DNA from: Flavobacteriales bacterium
Lineage (GTDB): Bacteria; Bacteroidota; Bacteroidia; Flavobacteriales_F; PHOS-HE28
Direction of reading: 5' to 3'
Length of the DNA stretch: 64,000 bases
Assembly (NCBI GenBank): GCA_016717305.1
Contig: JADKFY010000041.1
Location: 1 to 64,000, forward strand
Shown: positions 8,927-18,756 of the stretch, in pieces
Position numbering within the stretch: position 1 is the first letter of the stretch
Layout of the letters: each line of letters opens with the position of its first letter
Notes under the pieces: model-generated
Database searches by the model: none
The model's input: the letters and a program-made list of their open reading frames with translations, nothing else
Told to the model about the DNA's origin: nothing
Position numbers and translations under genes: made by a program

Positions 8927-10266
8927 ATGGGTCAAGACCATAAGAGCAAGTTGATCTGTCTCGGGCTCTGCGTCTTGCTCACCGCTTGCGCTGTGGACCC
9001 AGCGACAGTGGTGAACAAGCACGCAGCAGAGGATCTGCGCCGTGCTGATCGACATTTGTTGGAAGTGGTGATGGAGGATGTCTTCAGCCCACCAGTGGCA
9101 TCGCGAGTATACATGTATCCGCATATCGCGCATTATGTGACCCTTCACCAGTTCTTCCCGGATAGTTTGCCCGACCTGGCAGGTAGTTTGAAAGATTGGC
9201 CCGGTCCAGCACCCGCTGCCGAACCGAATGCGGATCCAGAGCTGGCCGCTTTGCTCGCCTTCTGCGCGGTGGGCCGATCACTCGTGTTCACTGAAGCTGC
9301 CATGGACTCACTTTCCGAAATGTTCGTTTTGGAGGCGCAGGACCGAGGACTTTCCAAGGAACGGATCCAAGCATCCCGGCGAACTGCCAGTTCTGTAGCC
9401 GCCCACATGAAACCTTGGATGGCGGAGGATGGCTATGTCCGGACACGATCTTGGATCGTTTTACGAGCAGTATTGAGCCTGGCCATTGGATCGAAACTTC
9501 ACCCGATTATAGTGGAGCGCTAGAGTCGCATTGGAAGGAAATGCGTCCACTTCTGATCCCTAGTGCTTCGTTCTATGAGGTGCCGCCACTACCAACGTAT
9601 TCCACCGATACGGGATCCGTGTTCCACAAAATGGTCATGGAGGTCTACAATGCTTCGAAACAACTGAGCGATAGTACCCGGAGCATGGCTTTGTACTGGG
9701 ATGACAACCCGAATATCTCGACCCACCGTGGTCATTTGGTGACCATGGAACATCGGATCTCGCCTCCCGGCCATTGGTTGAACATCGTAAGCACGGTTAG
9801 CCGTGCCGAGAAAGCCGATCTATACACTACGACCAAGGCTTACACATTGGCATCGATCGCGATGTACGATGGCGGTATCGCATGTTGGCACGAAAAGTTC
9901 AGGACCGACCTCGTACGACCGATCACTTACATCCAAGAGTACGTTCAACCAGATTGGAGCACCTTGATCCAAACCCCACCTTTCCCCGAGTTCCCGAGCG
10001 GACATAGTGTTACTTCCGCAGCCGCCGCAACGGTGTTGAGCGGTATATTCGGTGAGGATCATTCGTTCGTCGATTCAACAGAAGTGCTGTTCGGTCAAGG
10101 TGTCCGCCGGTTCAATAGTTTTCAGGATGCCGCATGGGAAGTGAGCCTCAGTCGCTTCTATGGCGGGATCCATTACATGTCCAGCATAAGAGAAGGAAAC
10201 TCACAGGGCAAGGCCGTGGGTCGTGTTGTTCTGGAACGGATCAACGGCACTGACCATGGGAAGTAG
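8927..10266 (+). pseudogene. Vanadium haloperoxidase / PAP2-like lipoprotein, frameshifted
   Basis: This is a phosphatase/haloperoxidase-fold lipoprotein. The ATG at 8927 gives a lipoprotein signal with lipobox LLTAC. The N-terminal helical part runs to about 9440. Two indels near 9445 and 9468 then shift the frame, so GYVRTRS, GSFYEQY and EPGHWIETSPDYSG sit in three frames. The active-site motifs follow in the last frame: a Lys...RP segment (KFRTDLVRPITY), PSGH near 10000, and SRFYGGIHY. The Asp or Asn usually found a few residues after that last His is not evident (the sequence runs MSSIREG). A large VCBS/UnbV lipoprotein overlaps its end, a pairing seen elsewhere in Bacteroidota. With two indels it is either a recent pseudogene or mis-sequenced. 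Confidence 0.75.
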
Positions 10267-13200
10267 GAAGTGTGAATTGGTTGTTGGGATGATCCATTGG
10301 GTCCGGCTTGCCGGGTTCCTCATGATCGTCTCGTGTGCTGCCCCCAACATTTCCAACGAAGAGGGTCCGGGAACACCCGATCTTCCCTTGTTCACGCTTT
10401 TGGACAGTTCATTAACGGGAGTAGGTTTCGTGAACGTGTTGGAGGAAAGAGAGGATTGGAACATTCTGCAGTATGAATATCTTTTCAATGGAGGCGGAGT
10501 TGCTGCCGGGGATATCAATAACGACGGGCTGGTCGACTTGTATTTTGTTTCCAACAGTGGAAGTGATCATCTCTACCTTAACAAAGGTGGATTCAAGTTC
10601 GATGATGTTTCAACGGCGGCCGGAATAGATGAAGCGCGGGGCTACAAGACCGGCGTGGCCATGGCCGATATCAATGGTGACGGACTGCTCGATATACATG
10701 TCTGTCGAGATGCATTGAGTGATCCCGAACTACGGCGGAACTTGCTGTACATCAACAATGGTGATCTCACCTTCACAGAACGTGCAGAACAGGTCGGACT
10801 GGATGACCCCAGTTATTCCACTCAAGCCCATTTCTTCGACATGGACCTGGACGGAGATCTGGACATGTACCTCATTAACCACCCTGCGAGCATGGTGGAA
10901 GCGAACAACATAAAGGTCATGATGTCCCCTTCTGGAAAATTGGAGGTCGTCTTGCCTGCAGACCTGACCTACATCAGCGATCGTTTGTACCGCAATGATC
11001 GTGGCGCCTTCAAGGACGTGACGAAGTCCGCAGGTTTATTGAACGAGGCTTTTGGATTAAGTGCCTTGATCGATGACTTCAATGGAGATGGGCTTCCGGA
11101 TATCCATGTCTGTAACGACTATGTGAAACCGGATCAACTCCTGATCTCTCAAGGTGATGGAACATTCAAGGATGAATACGATGCGTACTTTCCACATGGA
11201 TCCTATTCTTCCATGGGTTCGGATATGGCGGATATCAACAATGATGGCTTGCCAGATCTAATGACCTTGGACATGACGGCACGTGACCATCATCGTTATC
11301 ATACCCTTGGTATGGCAACCAATTTGGACAAGTACAACAAGATCCTTTCAGTGGGTCTGGGTGCGCAATTCCCAGCGAACACGTTGCAACTCAATAACGG
11401 GAATGGCTCCTTTAGCGACATCTGTTTTCTTTCCGGAATGGCTTTTACCGATTGGAGCTGGAGCCCGTTGCTAGCTGATCTGGACAATGACGGATGGAAG
11501 GATGCTTGGGTCTCGAACGGATATGTGCGCGACGTGACCAACGATGATTACCAGCGCTATGAAATGAGCAAGCTGCAACAGGAGTTGACAGCTGGCCGGT
11601 TGACCATTGTCGAATGGTTGAAGTCCATCCCCAGTGTCAAGGTCGCATCATTCTTGTTCCGCAATGAAGGTGACCTTACTTTCAGTGATCGTTCATCCCA
11701 GTGGAACAGCGGCCCTCCGGCTTTCTCCAATGGTTCGGCAAGTGTGGACCTGGACAACGATGGATACTTGGATATCGTGACGAACAACATCAACGATGTC
11801 GCCTTTGTACTTCGGAACAATGGTGCGGAACAAGTGGGTAATAATTTCGTTGATCTACGCCTTCTTCCTGTGAAGGGACACACCGCCATTGGAGCAAAGG
11901 TGGTCCTGCGTTTGGATGATGGGACTCAGCAATTGGAACAGGTGCGTACTGCCCGTGGCTTCCTGTCCAGCTCCGATGCAACTGTCCATTTTGGATTGGG
12001 CACGTCAACAAAGGCTGAGCAGGTGGAGATCACATGGCCCGATGGTTCCTTCCAAGTGGAACATGGACTTGCGATCAATACAAAGCACGATATCAAACAG
12101 CTTGTGAACCTGCCGAAAGCACCGCACGCGTCAGGATCGCAGTCCGTGTTCGTCGATAGGTCCAGTACTCTGCCCGTTGAATTAGCGCATGCCGAGAACG
12201 TCTACGATGACTTCAAACGCGAACCACTCCTCTACCATAAGCTGAGCCAAACAGGCCCTGCAGTGGCGATCGGCGATGTGGATGGCAACGGGACCGATGA
12301 CATTTATCTGGGTGGTGCAATGAATGCATCTGGTAAATTGTTTCTACAAAAGCCCCCTGGTTCGTTCATTGAGACATCCGTGTCCGACTTTGTGAACGAT
12401 CGCATCCACGAGGATGTTAGTGCGTTGTTATTGGATGTGGATCGGGATGGTGATCTAGACCTGTTCGTGGGTAGCGGTGGAAATGAACGCCCTGCTTCAG
12501 ACGCGGCTTATGTGGACAGACTGTACATGAATGACGGGACTGGAAATTTCGCTCGGGCAAAGGATGCTTTGCCGGAAGCCAGGAACAGCAACTCCTGTGT
12601 TTCTGCATTCGACTTCGATGGCGATGGCGATCTGGACCTCTTCGTTGGGTCGCGTTCCGTGCCAGCCAAGTATCCCGTTAGCCCTGCCCAGCAATTGTTG
12701 CGCAATGATGGCGGACGCTTCGTTGATGCAACGGACCAATGGTCCAAGGACTTGAGATTTGTCGGAATGATCACCGATGCAGAGTCCGCAGATCTGGATT
12801 TGGACGGTTCGCCGGAATTGGTCTTGGCCGGCGATTGGATGCCGATCACCGTGTTCAGCAAGCGTAATGGCCGTTTAGTGAATGTTACAAAAGAACTCGG
12901 ACTGAACGAGCAACTCGGCTGGTGGTGTTCCGTTGCTATTGGCGATCTGGACGGCGATGGATATCCGGAGGTCATCGCTGGAAATCGAGGCCTCAATTCG
13001 GGGCTGAAGGCTTCTGTGGAGCAGCCTATTTCATTGTATTACAAGGATTTCGATGGCAATGGAAGTATGGATGCCGTGCTTTGCGAAGTGGTGAATGGAA
13101 AGGACTCCCCGGTGCAATTACGCGATCGGCTTTTGGACCAAATGGTCATGCTCAAGAAACGGTTCCTTCGCTACGCTACCTATGCTGATGCCACCATCAC

Positions 13201-13648
13201 CGACATGTTCACACCGGAAGAACTGCAACAGGTCGGTGTGCTGCATGCCAATACGTTTGCGCACACTCTTTTTTGGAACAAGAGGAAGGAAGGTTTCGTA
13301 GCGCAGGTGCTGCCGAACGGAGCGCAGCTTTCCATGGCCCAAGCTGTCCACATCACCGATGCCGATGGTGACGGTAACATGGATGTGATCGTAGCGGGAA
13401 ACTTCTATGGCACCGATACCCAATTCGGCCGCTACGATGCCAGCATTGGTTCCTTTCAGAAAGGTGATGGACGTGGTGGTCTTATTCTGCAACCTGCCAC
13501 GAAAATTGGAACGATCGCCAGTGGGAACGTCCGCCATTTGGCCCCGATCACTGTGCAAGGAAGACCTTGCCTGTTGGTGGTCCGTAACAACGATCAATGC
13601 GGGCTCACGGAACTATTGAGGCCGGAACTACAAGCCGCGAAGGAGTGA
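10256..13648 (+). CDS. Giant VCBS-repeat lipoprotein with ASPIC/UnbV domain
   Basis: About 1130 aa from the ATG at 10256; the ATG at 10289 (MIHWVRLAGFLMIVSC) would also work and places the lipobox Cys properly. Dozens of Ca-binding FG-GAP/VCBS loops such as DINNDGLVDLY, DLDGDLDMY, DFDGDGDLDLF and DGDGNMDVI indicate a beta-propeller surface protein. An ASPIC/UnbV (CRTAC1) domain lies at about residues 529-605 (GHTAIGAKVVLRLDDG, VEITWPDGSFQ), splitting two propeller sets. The gene overlaps the end of the haloperoxidase-like gene, so the two are probably co-transcribed and act together at the cell surface. No T9SS tail is seen; it is anchored by its lipid. Ligand unknown. Confidence 0.85.
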   Translation: MGSRKCELVVGMIHWVRLAGFLMIVSCAAPNISNEEGPGTPDLPLFTLLDSSLTGVGFVNVLEEREDWNILQYEYLFNGGGVAAGDINNDGLVDLYFVSNSGSDHLYLNKGGFKFDDVSTAAGIDEARGYKTGVAMADINGDGLLDIHVCRDALSDPELRRNLLYINNGDLTFTERAEQVGLDDPSYSTQAHFFDMDLDGDLDMYLINHPASMVEANNIKVMMSPSGKLEVVLPADLTYISDRLYRNDRGAFKDVTKSAGLLNEAFGLSALIDDFNGDGLPDIHVCNDYVKPDQLLISQGDGTFKDEYDAYFPHGSYSSMGSDMADINNDGLPDLMTLDMTARDHHRYHTLGMATNLDKYNKILSVGLGAQFPANTLQLNNGNGSFSDICFLSGMAFTDWSWSPLLADLDNDGWKDAWVSNGYVRDVTNDDYQRYEMSKLQQELTAGRLTIVEWLKSIPSVKVASFLFRNEGDLTFSDRSSQWNSGPPAFSNGSASVDLDNDGYLDIVTNNINDVAFVLRNNGAEQVGNNFVDLRLLPVKGHTAIGAKVVLRLDDGTQQLEQVRTARGFLSSSDATVHFGLGTSTKAEQVEITWPDGSFQVEHGLAINTKHDIKQLVNLPKAPHASGSQSVFVDRSSTLPVELAHAENVYDDFKREPLLYHKLSQTGPAVAIGDVDGNGTDDIYLGGAMNASGKLFLQKPPGSFIETSVSDFVNDRIHEDVSALLLDVDRDGDLDLFVGSGGNERPASDAAYVDRLYMNDGTGNFARAKDALPEARNSNSCVSAFDFDGDGDLDLFVGSRSVPAKYPVSPAQQLLRNDGGRFVDATDQWSKDLRFVGMITDAESADLDLDGSPELVLAGDWMPITVFSKRNGRLVNVTKELGLNEQLGWWCSVAIGDLDGDGYPEVIAGNRGLNSGLKASVEQPISLYYKDFDGNGSMDAVLCEVVNGKDSPVQLRDRLLDQMVMLKKRFLRYATYADATITDMFTPEELQQVGVLHANTFAHTLFWNKRKEGFVAQVLPNGAQLSMAQAVHITDADGDGNMDVIVAGNFYGTDTQFGRYDASIGSFQKGDGRGGLILQPATKIGTIASGNVRHLAPITVQGRPCLLVVRNNDQCGLTELLRPELQAAKE

Positions 13649-13708
13649 CCCCGGAGCTGAACGTGCTGCTTTTTCGCCATGATCCATGTTTTCTGATGAA
13701 CTTGCGCC

Positions 13709-14395
13709 ATGAAGATGCGCATCAATAAACTGTTGGACAGGGCACAGATCCCGGACAATGGTGGCGAATTATTGTTCTACCAGCGGGACAATGACTACAC
13801 GATCGAAGTGGTAGGAATTATGGGAGAACTGATGACCACTGCGCATCACGGTTCCGAAGATGCTTTGGCCGAATTGGCGTTGAAGCGGATCAAGAATTCG
13901 AAGGAAGCACATGTGGTGATCGGAGGCCTTGGCATGGGTTTCACGCTGGCTACGGTATTGAAGCTGGTCGGAGACAAAGGCAAGGTGATCGTGGCGGAGT
14001 TGGTCCCGGAAGTGATCAAATGGAACCAAGGCCCTATGGGTGAACGATCCGGTAACCCGCTGAATGATCCGCGAACTATTGTACACCAAGGCGATGTATT
14101 GGAGCTGATCCGGAGTGGAAAAGGGAAGTACGATGCGATCCTGCTCGACACCGACAACGGCCCAGAAGGGTTGACCCAAGCCCGGAACAACAGACTCTAT
14201 TCACACCGAGGTCTGCGGTCCGCTTACGATGTTCTTCGCCCCAACGGCGTTCTCGCAGTCTGGTCCACGCATTCAGATGCTCCGTTCACAAGGCGTTTGG
14301 GCATGGCCGGTTTCAAGGTGCAAGAGGAGAAGGTCTATGCACATCGCGACAAAGGAACCAAACACCATCTGTGGTTCGCCCAGCGGATCGGTTGA
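13709..14395 (+). CDS. Spermidine-synthase-like SAM-dependent enzyme
   Basis: A 228-aa cytoplasmic protein with the Rossmann nucleotide-binding fold of the polyamine synthase/methyltransferase group. The glycine-rich motif is VVIGGLGMGFTLATVLK near residue 70. The acidic residue ending strand 2 is in VAELVPEVIKWN near 95. The conserved DAILLDTDNGPEGL lies near 145 and a terminal strand block at LAVWSTHSDAPF. It lacks the N-terminal beta domain of classical SpeE, so true aminopropyl transfer is doubtful; methyltransfer is an alternative. It follows the VCBS lipoprotein by 60 bases and converges on the next gene. Confidence 0.7.
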   Translation: MKMRINKLLDRAQIPDNGGELLFYQRDNDYTIEVVGIMGELMTTAHHGSEDALAELALKRIKNSKEAHVVIGGLGMGFTLATVLKLVGDKGKVIVAELVPEVIKWNQGPMGERSGNPLNDPRTIVHQGDVLELIRSGKGKYDAILLDTDNGPEGLTQARNNRLYSHRGLRSAYDVLRPNGVLAVWSTHSDAPFTRRLGMAGFKVQEEKVYAHRDKGTKHHLWFAQRIG

Positions 14396-14482
14396 AGGAA
14401 GATCAGTGCATCGGTACTCTCGCACCGCTCCAGATCTCACGCCGTGTTCAGTTGACTTCGGCAGAAAGGTCTTGGCAGAGCA

Positions 14483-14911
14483 CTACTTCGGAAGTGGACT
14501 TCCAACAGCCACGGCGCAATCGTGACCCGGCTCACCATGTGGTGGGTTCATTCCGGGCGCAGTAACAGTTCCGGCTCCCGGCGCTGTAATAGTTGGCTGT
14601 ATCGGCATGGCCGAAATACTTGGGTCCGCAGTGATCATGGGCCCTCCAGCTCCTGGAGCGGGTGCTGTGGAAAGCGAAGCGCCCACAGGGATCTCACAAA
14701 TATGTCCGGGTTCACCATGTGCTGGATTCGGATCAGTGACCACCCCGGAAGGTCCAGTGGCATCTGTCGGCGCAGCGGAATTGGTGAATGCAGGGACCTC
14801 CGGTCCTGGGGAGCTTTTTACATCGGCCTTTTTTTCCGGTGTGGAACAATTGGCCAGAAGCATTGATCCGCCCAAGACGATGGAAAGAACGGAGAAGTGA
14901 GGAAATTTCAT
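14483..14911 (-). CDS. Lipoprotein with duplicated HGEPGHxC motif
   Basis: A 142-aa lipoprotein. The ATG at 14911 (MKFPHFSVLSIVLGG) gives a signal peptide with lipobox LLANC, the lipid-bearing Cys at 22. The mature part is low-complexity Pro/Ala/Gly/Thr sequence with two near-identical blocks at residues 62-80 and 122-140, exactly 60 apart: NP-x-HGEPGH-x-C-x-[IV]-x-VG-[AS]-x-L. The invariant two His and one Cys per block suggest metal or haem binding or a crosslink; this is inference. A longer reading from 14965 has no signal at its start and is less likely. I know no named domain for the block. Confidence 0.75.
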   Translation of the reverse strand: MKFPHFSVLSIVLGGSMLLANCSTPEKKADVKSSPGPEVPAFTNSAAPTDATGPSGVVTDPNPAHGEPGHICEIPVGASLSTAPAPGAGGPMITADPSISAMPIQPTITAPGAGTVTAPGMNPPHGEPGHDCAVAVGSPLPK

Positions 14912-15004
14912 GTGTTGGGCTAGATGGGAATATCGGATGAAGGTACGGACTAGCTGATAGGCCATCCTTCATTTGGTTGCGATGGTGGTTTCGACCAAGG
15001 CCTG

Positions 15005-15259
15005 CTAATGCTTGAATCGCACGAACAACCGTCCGAAGTTGTCGCTGTCCTTGTCGATCCGGTGGTACAGCTTCTTCACATGCGATTGCTGCAGATACCG
15101 GATCACCTTCTTCTTCAATTGCCCTGAACCTTTTCCGGGGATGATCTCCAGAATAGGGATGCGACGGTCCACACAGTGTTCCATCGCTTCGTCCAAGGCC
15201 CGGTCGATCTCTTGGCCTTTGTTGAAGATGTCATGAAGGTCTATTTTATGTTTGGACAT
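15005..15259 (-). CDS. Stand-alone Smr-domain protein
   Basis: An 84-aa Smr (MutS2 C-terminal-like) domain with no other module. It has the family opening IDLHDI, the strand LEIIPGKGSGQLKKKVIRYL with the GxG loop, and the closing GRLFVRF. Smr domains are nucleases acting on branched DNA or on RNA; the small size leaves the role open. It starts 10 bases after the stop of the upstream membrane glycosyltransferase and is probably in its transcript. Confidence 0.75.
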   Translation of the reverse strand: MSKHKIDLHDIFNKGQEIDRALDEAMEHCVDRRIPILEIIPGKGSGQLKKKVIRYLQQSHVKKLYHRIDKDSDNFGRLFVRFKH

Positions 15260-15269
15260 ATTGCAAGGT

Positions 15270-16751
15270 TCAATTATTCACCTCGTAAACGTACCATTGG
15301 TCCGTGCGCTCCAACCAACCGTTGAAGTTGAAGTGCTTCACCCAAGCGGGTAGTGATGCGAATACAAGTTCGTGTTCTGGCCAGCGGTCCAACACGTCTG
15401 AAGGGTTCATGGTTGCGATCAAGATCGGCCGTTCGGAGGTGATCCGTGTGTTATCGGTGATCGTTCCGCCATGCTCAAGTCCCGGTCGGCTGTAGAAGTT
15501 GATCTGCTCTACGCGGTGGTATGGGTCTTCGCCGAAATTGTACATCGTGATCGGGTCAGGATAGTTGTCGTGGATCGTCTTGTACAAACCGATCTGTGCG
15601 TCCGCAGGCTTGACCATCACGACACCCAGTAGCACCAAATTCGCTACCCAGAGGAGTTTCACTGTCCCATTAAAGATCCGCGATCCCGTTAGCCTAGGCA
15701 ACCATTTGGTTCGGACAATATCGATCGCGATGATGATCATGATCGGTAACAAACCAACGATCGGGAACAGGAACCTTAATTCCTTATGGCCGATCATACA
15801 ATGCACCAACAAGAATGGAGCGAATACCCAGACCAACACACTCTTCGGCTTGAAAAGGACCAAGATCAAAGGCGCCAAAACAAAGATCAAACTGAAGGGC
15901 GGAAGGGTGACCATGACGGTATCCACGAAGTACGCGTACCATGGCTGCGTTCCGAATGCTGCGGCCTTTCCTTGCAGCATGTTCGCATCGAAATAATTCA
16001 GCACCGTGAGTGTCCATTCACCGTAGAACCACCGGTCGATGCAAATGCCGAGAGCAACCGTGATCAAGGTGCCACCTGCCATCGCAACTAGTTTGCGCCA
16101 TGGTTCTCGTTGGATGATCAGCAGCCAGGCGAACAACCCGCCGGTCATCAACGCGGTTTGCATTCGGAAGGTGAATGCAAGGCCAAAGAGCAAGCCAGCG
16201 GTCAAATAGGGTCCAAGGCCATTTCGTTGCTCTTTTCTGATCACCAATGCCAAGCCGATCATGAACAAACTGCCCGACCAATTCTCCGAAGAAAAGCGGA
16301 CAGCATTATAGACCGAGAACCAAAGGAAGAAGGAGAGCAAAGCGAACCACTTCCGTGATCGGGGATCATGAACTGAAGGCATAAAAGCCTGCAACATCAG
16401 TATGGTCGCCATATACCACAGTGCCGCTGAAATAGCACGCAATACGAAGGTGATCACGAACGGATCAACACTCCCGAACAAACCCATAAAATGATGCACC
16501 TGCACCACGATGAAAGGCTGGATCGCTGGGCGTATCCGTGCAGCGAACTCCCACGGGAGATCCTGCACAGGGCTTAGGCCAAGTTTCCAACCAGCAAACT
16601 CCAGCACTTGGAAATGTTCGTCCCAGTGATGGAATCCGGTGGAGAAAATGGCGGTGATCATGAACACAAGGGCCGCGACAAGTTGGATCCGCCCCAACCT
16701 ATGAACACTTGCCCCTAATTCAGTACTACCTACTCTGATCGCCTGCCGCAT
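15270..16751 (-). CDS. Multi-pass GT-C mannosyltransferase-like protein
   Basis: About 493 aa from the ATG at 16751; an upstream ATG at 16844 would add 31 residues without a recognisable feature. It has at least ten hydrophobic segments and, just after the first, HHWDEHFQVLEFAGWKLG. This resembles the acidic first-loop motif (HPDEHFQ-type) of Alg9/PIG-B-type GT-C transferases that use lipid-linked sugar donors. The C-terminal soluble part (LPAWVKHFNFNGWLERTDQWYVYEV) is periplasmic by topology. It probably adds a sugar to an envelope glycan; the acceptor is unknown. Confidence 0.7.
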   Translation of the reverse strand: MRQAIRVGSTELGASVHRLGRIQLVAALVFMITAIFSTGFHHWDEHFQVLEFAGWKLGLSPVQDLPWEFAARIRPAIQPFIVVQVHHFMGLFGSVDPFVITFVLRAISAALWYMATILMLQAFMPSVHDPRSRKWFALLSFFLWFSVYNAVRFSSENWSGSLFMIGLALVIRKEQRNGLGPYLTAGLLFGLAFTFRMQTALMTGGLFAWLLIIQREPWRKLVAMAGGTLITVALGICIDRWFYGEWTLTVLNYFDANMLQGKAAAFGTQPWYAYFVDTVMVTLPPFSLIFVLAPLILVLFKPKSVLVWVFAPFLLVHCMIGHKELRFLFPIVGLLPIMIIIAIDIVRTKWLPRLTGSRIFNGTVKLLWVANLVLLGVVMVKPADAQIGLYKTIHDNYPDPITMYNFGEDPYHRVEQINFYSRPGLEHGGTITDNTRITSERPILIATMNPSDVLDRWPEHELVFASLPAWVKHFNFNGWLERTDQWYVYEVNN

Positions 16752-17074
16752 ACCGCGCGAAGGTCGGTTGTTCGCGCGGTATGCATGGCTTGTTGAACCC
16801 CCGACCTCAAGAACATATCGGATCATGATGTTGCACGTGAGCAACTCCGAGGCTCCGCCCCGACCGATCAGATCTGCTGTCGATCAATTCAGGACGATCC
16901 GTTCGGTGGTTGGGGCTCCAATACCTTCGACTTGCACCAATTTGCAGCCACGCGGACATGTACTTACATGAATTGAAATCGGGTCCATCGAATCATCGCT
17001 TAAGCGGTTCTAAAGCACACGCGATCATATCACATCCATGGCAGGTATGTCCTCGGTCGTGGCCGTGCGAATGT

Positions 17075-18397
17075 TCATCGAGTTCCTATCCGAGTCAAAT
17101 GCAACCCAGCGATCGCCGCCACCTGCTTCGCATCCACCTCCGCCTTCTTCGCGCACTTCTTCCACGTCTTCACGCCCGCCACCACCTCGTCGATGATCGC
17201 TTCGGCCTTCTTGATGTTCATCTCCTTCGCCACCGCCAGCAGATCCGCGCGCGAGATGTCCAGCCGCTTGCCGTTGATGCTCATCTGGTGCTGCTTCAGC
17301 CACACGTTCTTCGGATCGTACGCGAAGGTGATGTCGTAGGCCGGGCTCAGGTGCCACACACCTTGCGGATCCATCAGGAACGACGTGTTCTTCGTATGGT
17401 CGTCCAGGTTGCGGGCCACCACGTTGAAACACATGCGACGGAACATCTCCACCGCATCGGGGTAGGGTAGGCCCAGCAGGCGCATCATCGCGAAGGCATC
17501 CTCGTAGCTGTAGCGCAGCGGGTCGTTGAAATCGAGGTGACCCAACCCGCAGAGCGTGGCCATGTGCAAGCGCACCTGCTCGCCGGTCTTCGCATGTTGC
17601 ACGCGATCGAAACGCTGCGTCAGGAAGTGCGCACGACCATGTTCCTCCAGCAAGGTGCTCGGCATCATGCTGATCCCGCTCGCCACCGCCATCAGGTGGT
17701 ACGCGTACTCGATGCGACCATAGCCTTTCGGATCGCCCAAGGCCGTGTTCGTCACGCCATCGAACTTGATCAGGCAGTAGGTAAAACCTTCCAGCCCATC
17801 GATCTGCCCGCTGCGCACCTCGCCCGTCTTCGCGTTGAACGCCACAATGGCCTTAGCCCGCGCGCCACCGGCGCTCGTGCCCACTTGGATGATGTCCAGC
17901 AGCGCTTCCTGCTCGCCCTTCTTGCGACTCGTCTTGAACGCTTCCTTCTGCGTCATCACGTCACGTGCCACGCGCACCAGCTCATCGATCTGCAACGCCT
18001 CGCTGCTCGCCTCCAGTTCGCCGTGACTGGGTTCGAACTCCAGCGCGCCCATGCCGCGATGCCCCAAGTAGCACAGCTTCTCCACAGGATTCGCCGACCC
18101 CGCATCGCGCTTCTGCCCGCGCAACCACGCGTTCAGCAGCGTATCGCCGAAACGGTCCGGCAGGCAATCGGCCAACAGGCCCGGCAGCCCCTTGAAGGTC
18201 TCATCGCGCAAATTGCCGAAGCTGAACACCTCCTCGCCGCCGCGCGCCTTCGCCAGCGGCATCATCACCGGCGCCACATCCAGCCCGCTGCGCGTGAACG
18301 AGCGGTCGAACTGGAACGTGGCCGTGTGCAGTTGGTCGTCCCACACCACCAGGCCAACCGTCTTGCCCCACAACAACACTTTCGCATGCGTTACCAT
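17075..18397 (-). CDS. hipA: HipA-family serine/threonine kinase toxin
   Basis: A 440-aa kinase toxin of a type II toxin-antitoxin pair. The glycine-rich loop is GTSAGGARAKAIVAF near residue 177. The catalytic loop VVARNLDDHTKNTSF lies near 345 and the metal-binding SPAYDITFAYD near 372. E. coli HipA phosphorylates glutamyl-tRNA synthetase and induces persistence; that target here is by analogy. The ATG at 18397 overlaps the end of hipB by 7 bases. Base composition is strikingly GC-rich (41 of 60 bases at 18001-18060, against 29 of 60 at 16201-16260 next door), pointing to acquisition. Confidence 0.9.
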   Translation of the reverse strand: MVTHAKVLLWGKTVGLVVWDDQLHTATFQFDRSFTRSGLDVAPVMMPLAKARGGEEVFSFGNLRDETFKGLPGLLADCLPDRFGDTLLNAWLRGQKRDAGSANPVEKLCYLGHRGMGALEFEPSHGELEASSEALQIDELVRVARDVMTQKEAFKTSRKKGEQEALLDIIQVGTSAGGARAKAIVAFNAKTGEVRSGQIDGLEGFTYCLIKFDGVTNTALGDPKGYGRIEYAYHLMAVASGISMMPSTLLEEHGRAHFLTQRFDRVQHAKTGEQVRLHMATLCGLGHLDFNDPLRYSYEDAFAMMRLLGLPYPDAVEMFRRMCFNVVARNLDDHTKNTSFLMDPQGVWHLSPAYDITFAYDPKNVWLKQHQMSINGKRLDISRADLLAVAKEMNIKKAEAIIDEVVAGVKTWKKCAKKAEVDAKQVAAIAGLHLTRIGTR

Positions 18398-18756
18398 GTG
18401 CTTTTGGGTTTAGGCGGAGCCACATCTGGCTGCTTACGCCCCGCGCGTTTGCGTTGCTTCTTCAGGTACTTCTCCTGCGCCTCCACCAGCATGTAGGGCG
18501 TGGGCTGCGGCTCCTGGTGGAAGGCATCGAGCAGTTCCAGCCGGTCCATGGCGCGCAGCACCTGCACCACGGTTTGCAGCGTAGCGGCGCGACCGGCCTC
18601 CAGCTTCACCACCGTGGTGCGGTCCAAGCCCGCGCGCTCGGCCACCTCGGCCTGGCTCTGGTTGCGCTCCAGCCGCATGCGCCGCAGTTCTTTTCCCAGT
18701 TGCGCCACCACAGCGGCATCGTTCATGACCTTCCAGTTGATGTTGCTTGTAGCCAT
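18391..18756 (-). CDS. hipB: HipB-like XRE antitoxin
   Basis: A 121-aa DNA-binding antitoxin. Residues about 18-75 form an XRE helix-turn-helix (LGKELRRMRLERNQSQAEVAERAGLDRTTVVKLE, given here as a span rather than exact limits). The tail is long and basic (YLKKQRKRAGRK) and is probably the part that contacts HipA or DNA backbone. It precedes hipA with a 7-base overlap, the usual antitoxin-first order. Autorepression through operators in the 18757-18830 gap is expected from the family; I see no unambiguous repeat there beyond ATGATG/CATCAT near 18836-18855. Confidence 0.85.
   Translation of the reverse strand: MATSNINWKVMNDAAVVAQLGKELRRMRLERNQSQAEVAERAGLDRTTVVKLEAGRAATLQTVVQVLRAMDRLELLDAFHQEPQPTPYMLVEAQEKYLKKQRKRAGRKQPDVAPPKPKSTW

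Noticed and set aside
17537..18496. A 319-codon frame opposite hipA/hipB
   Set aside because: Same reason: His/Arg/Gln-rich antisense translation of a GC-rich gene with clear kinase motifs on the other strand.
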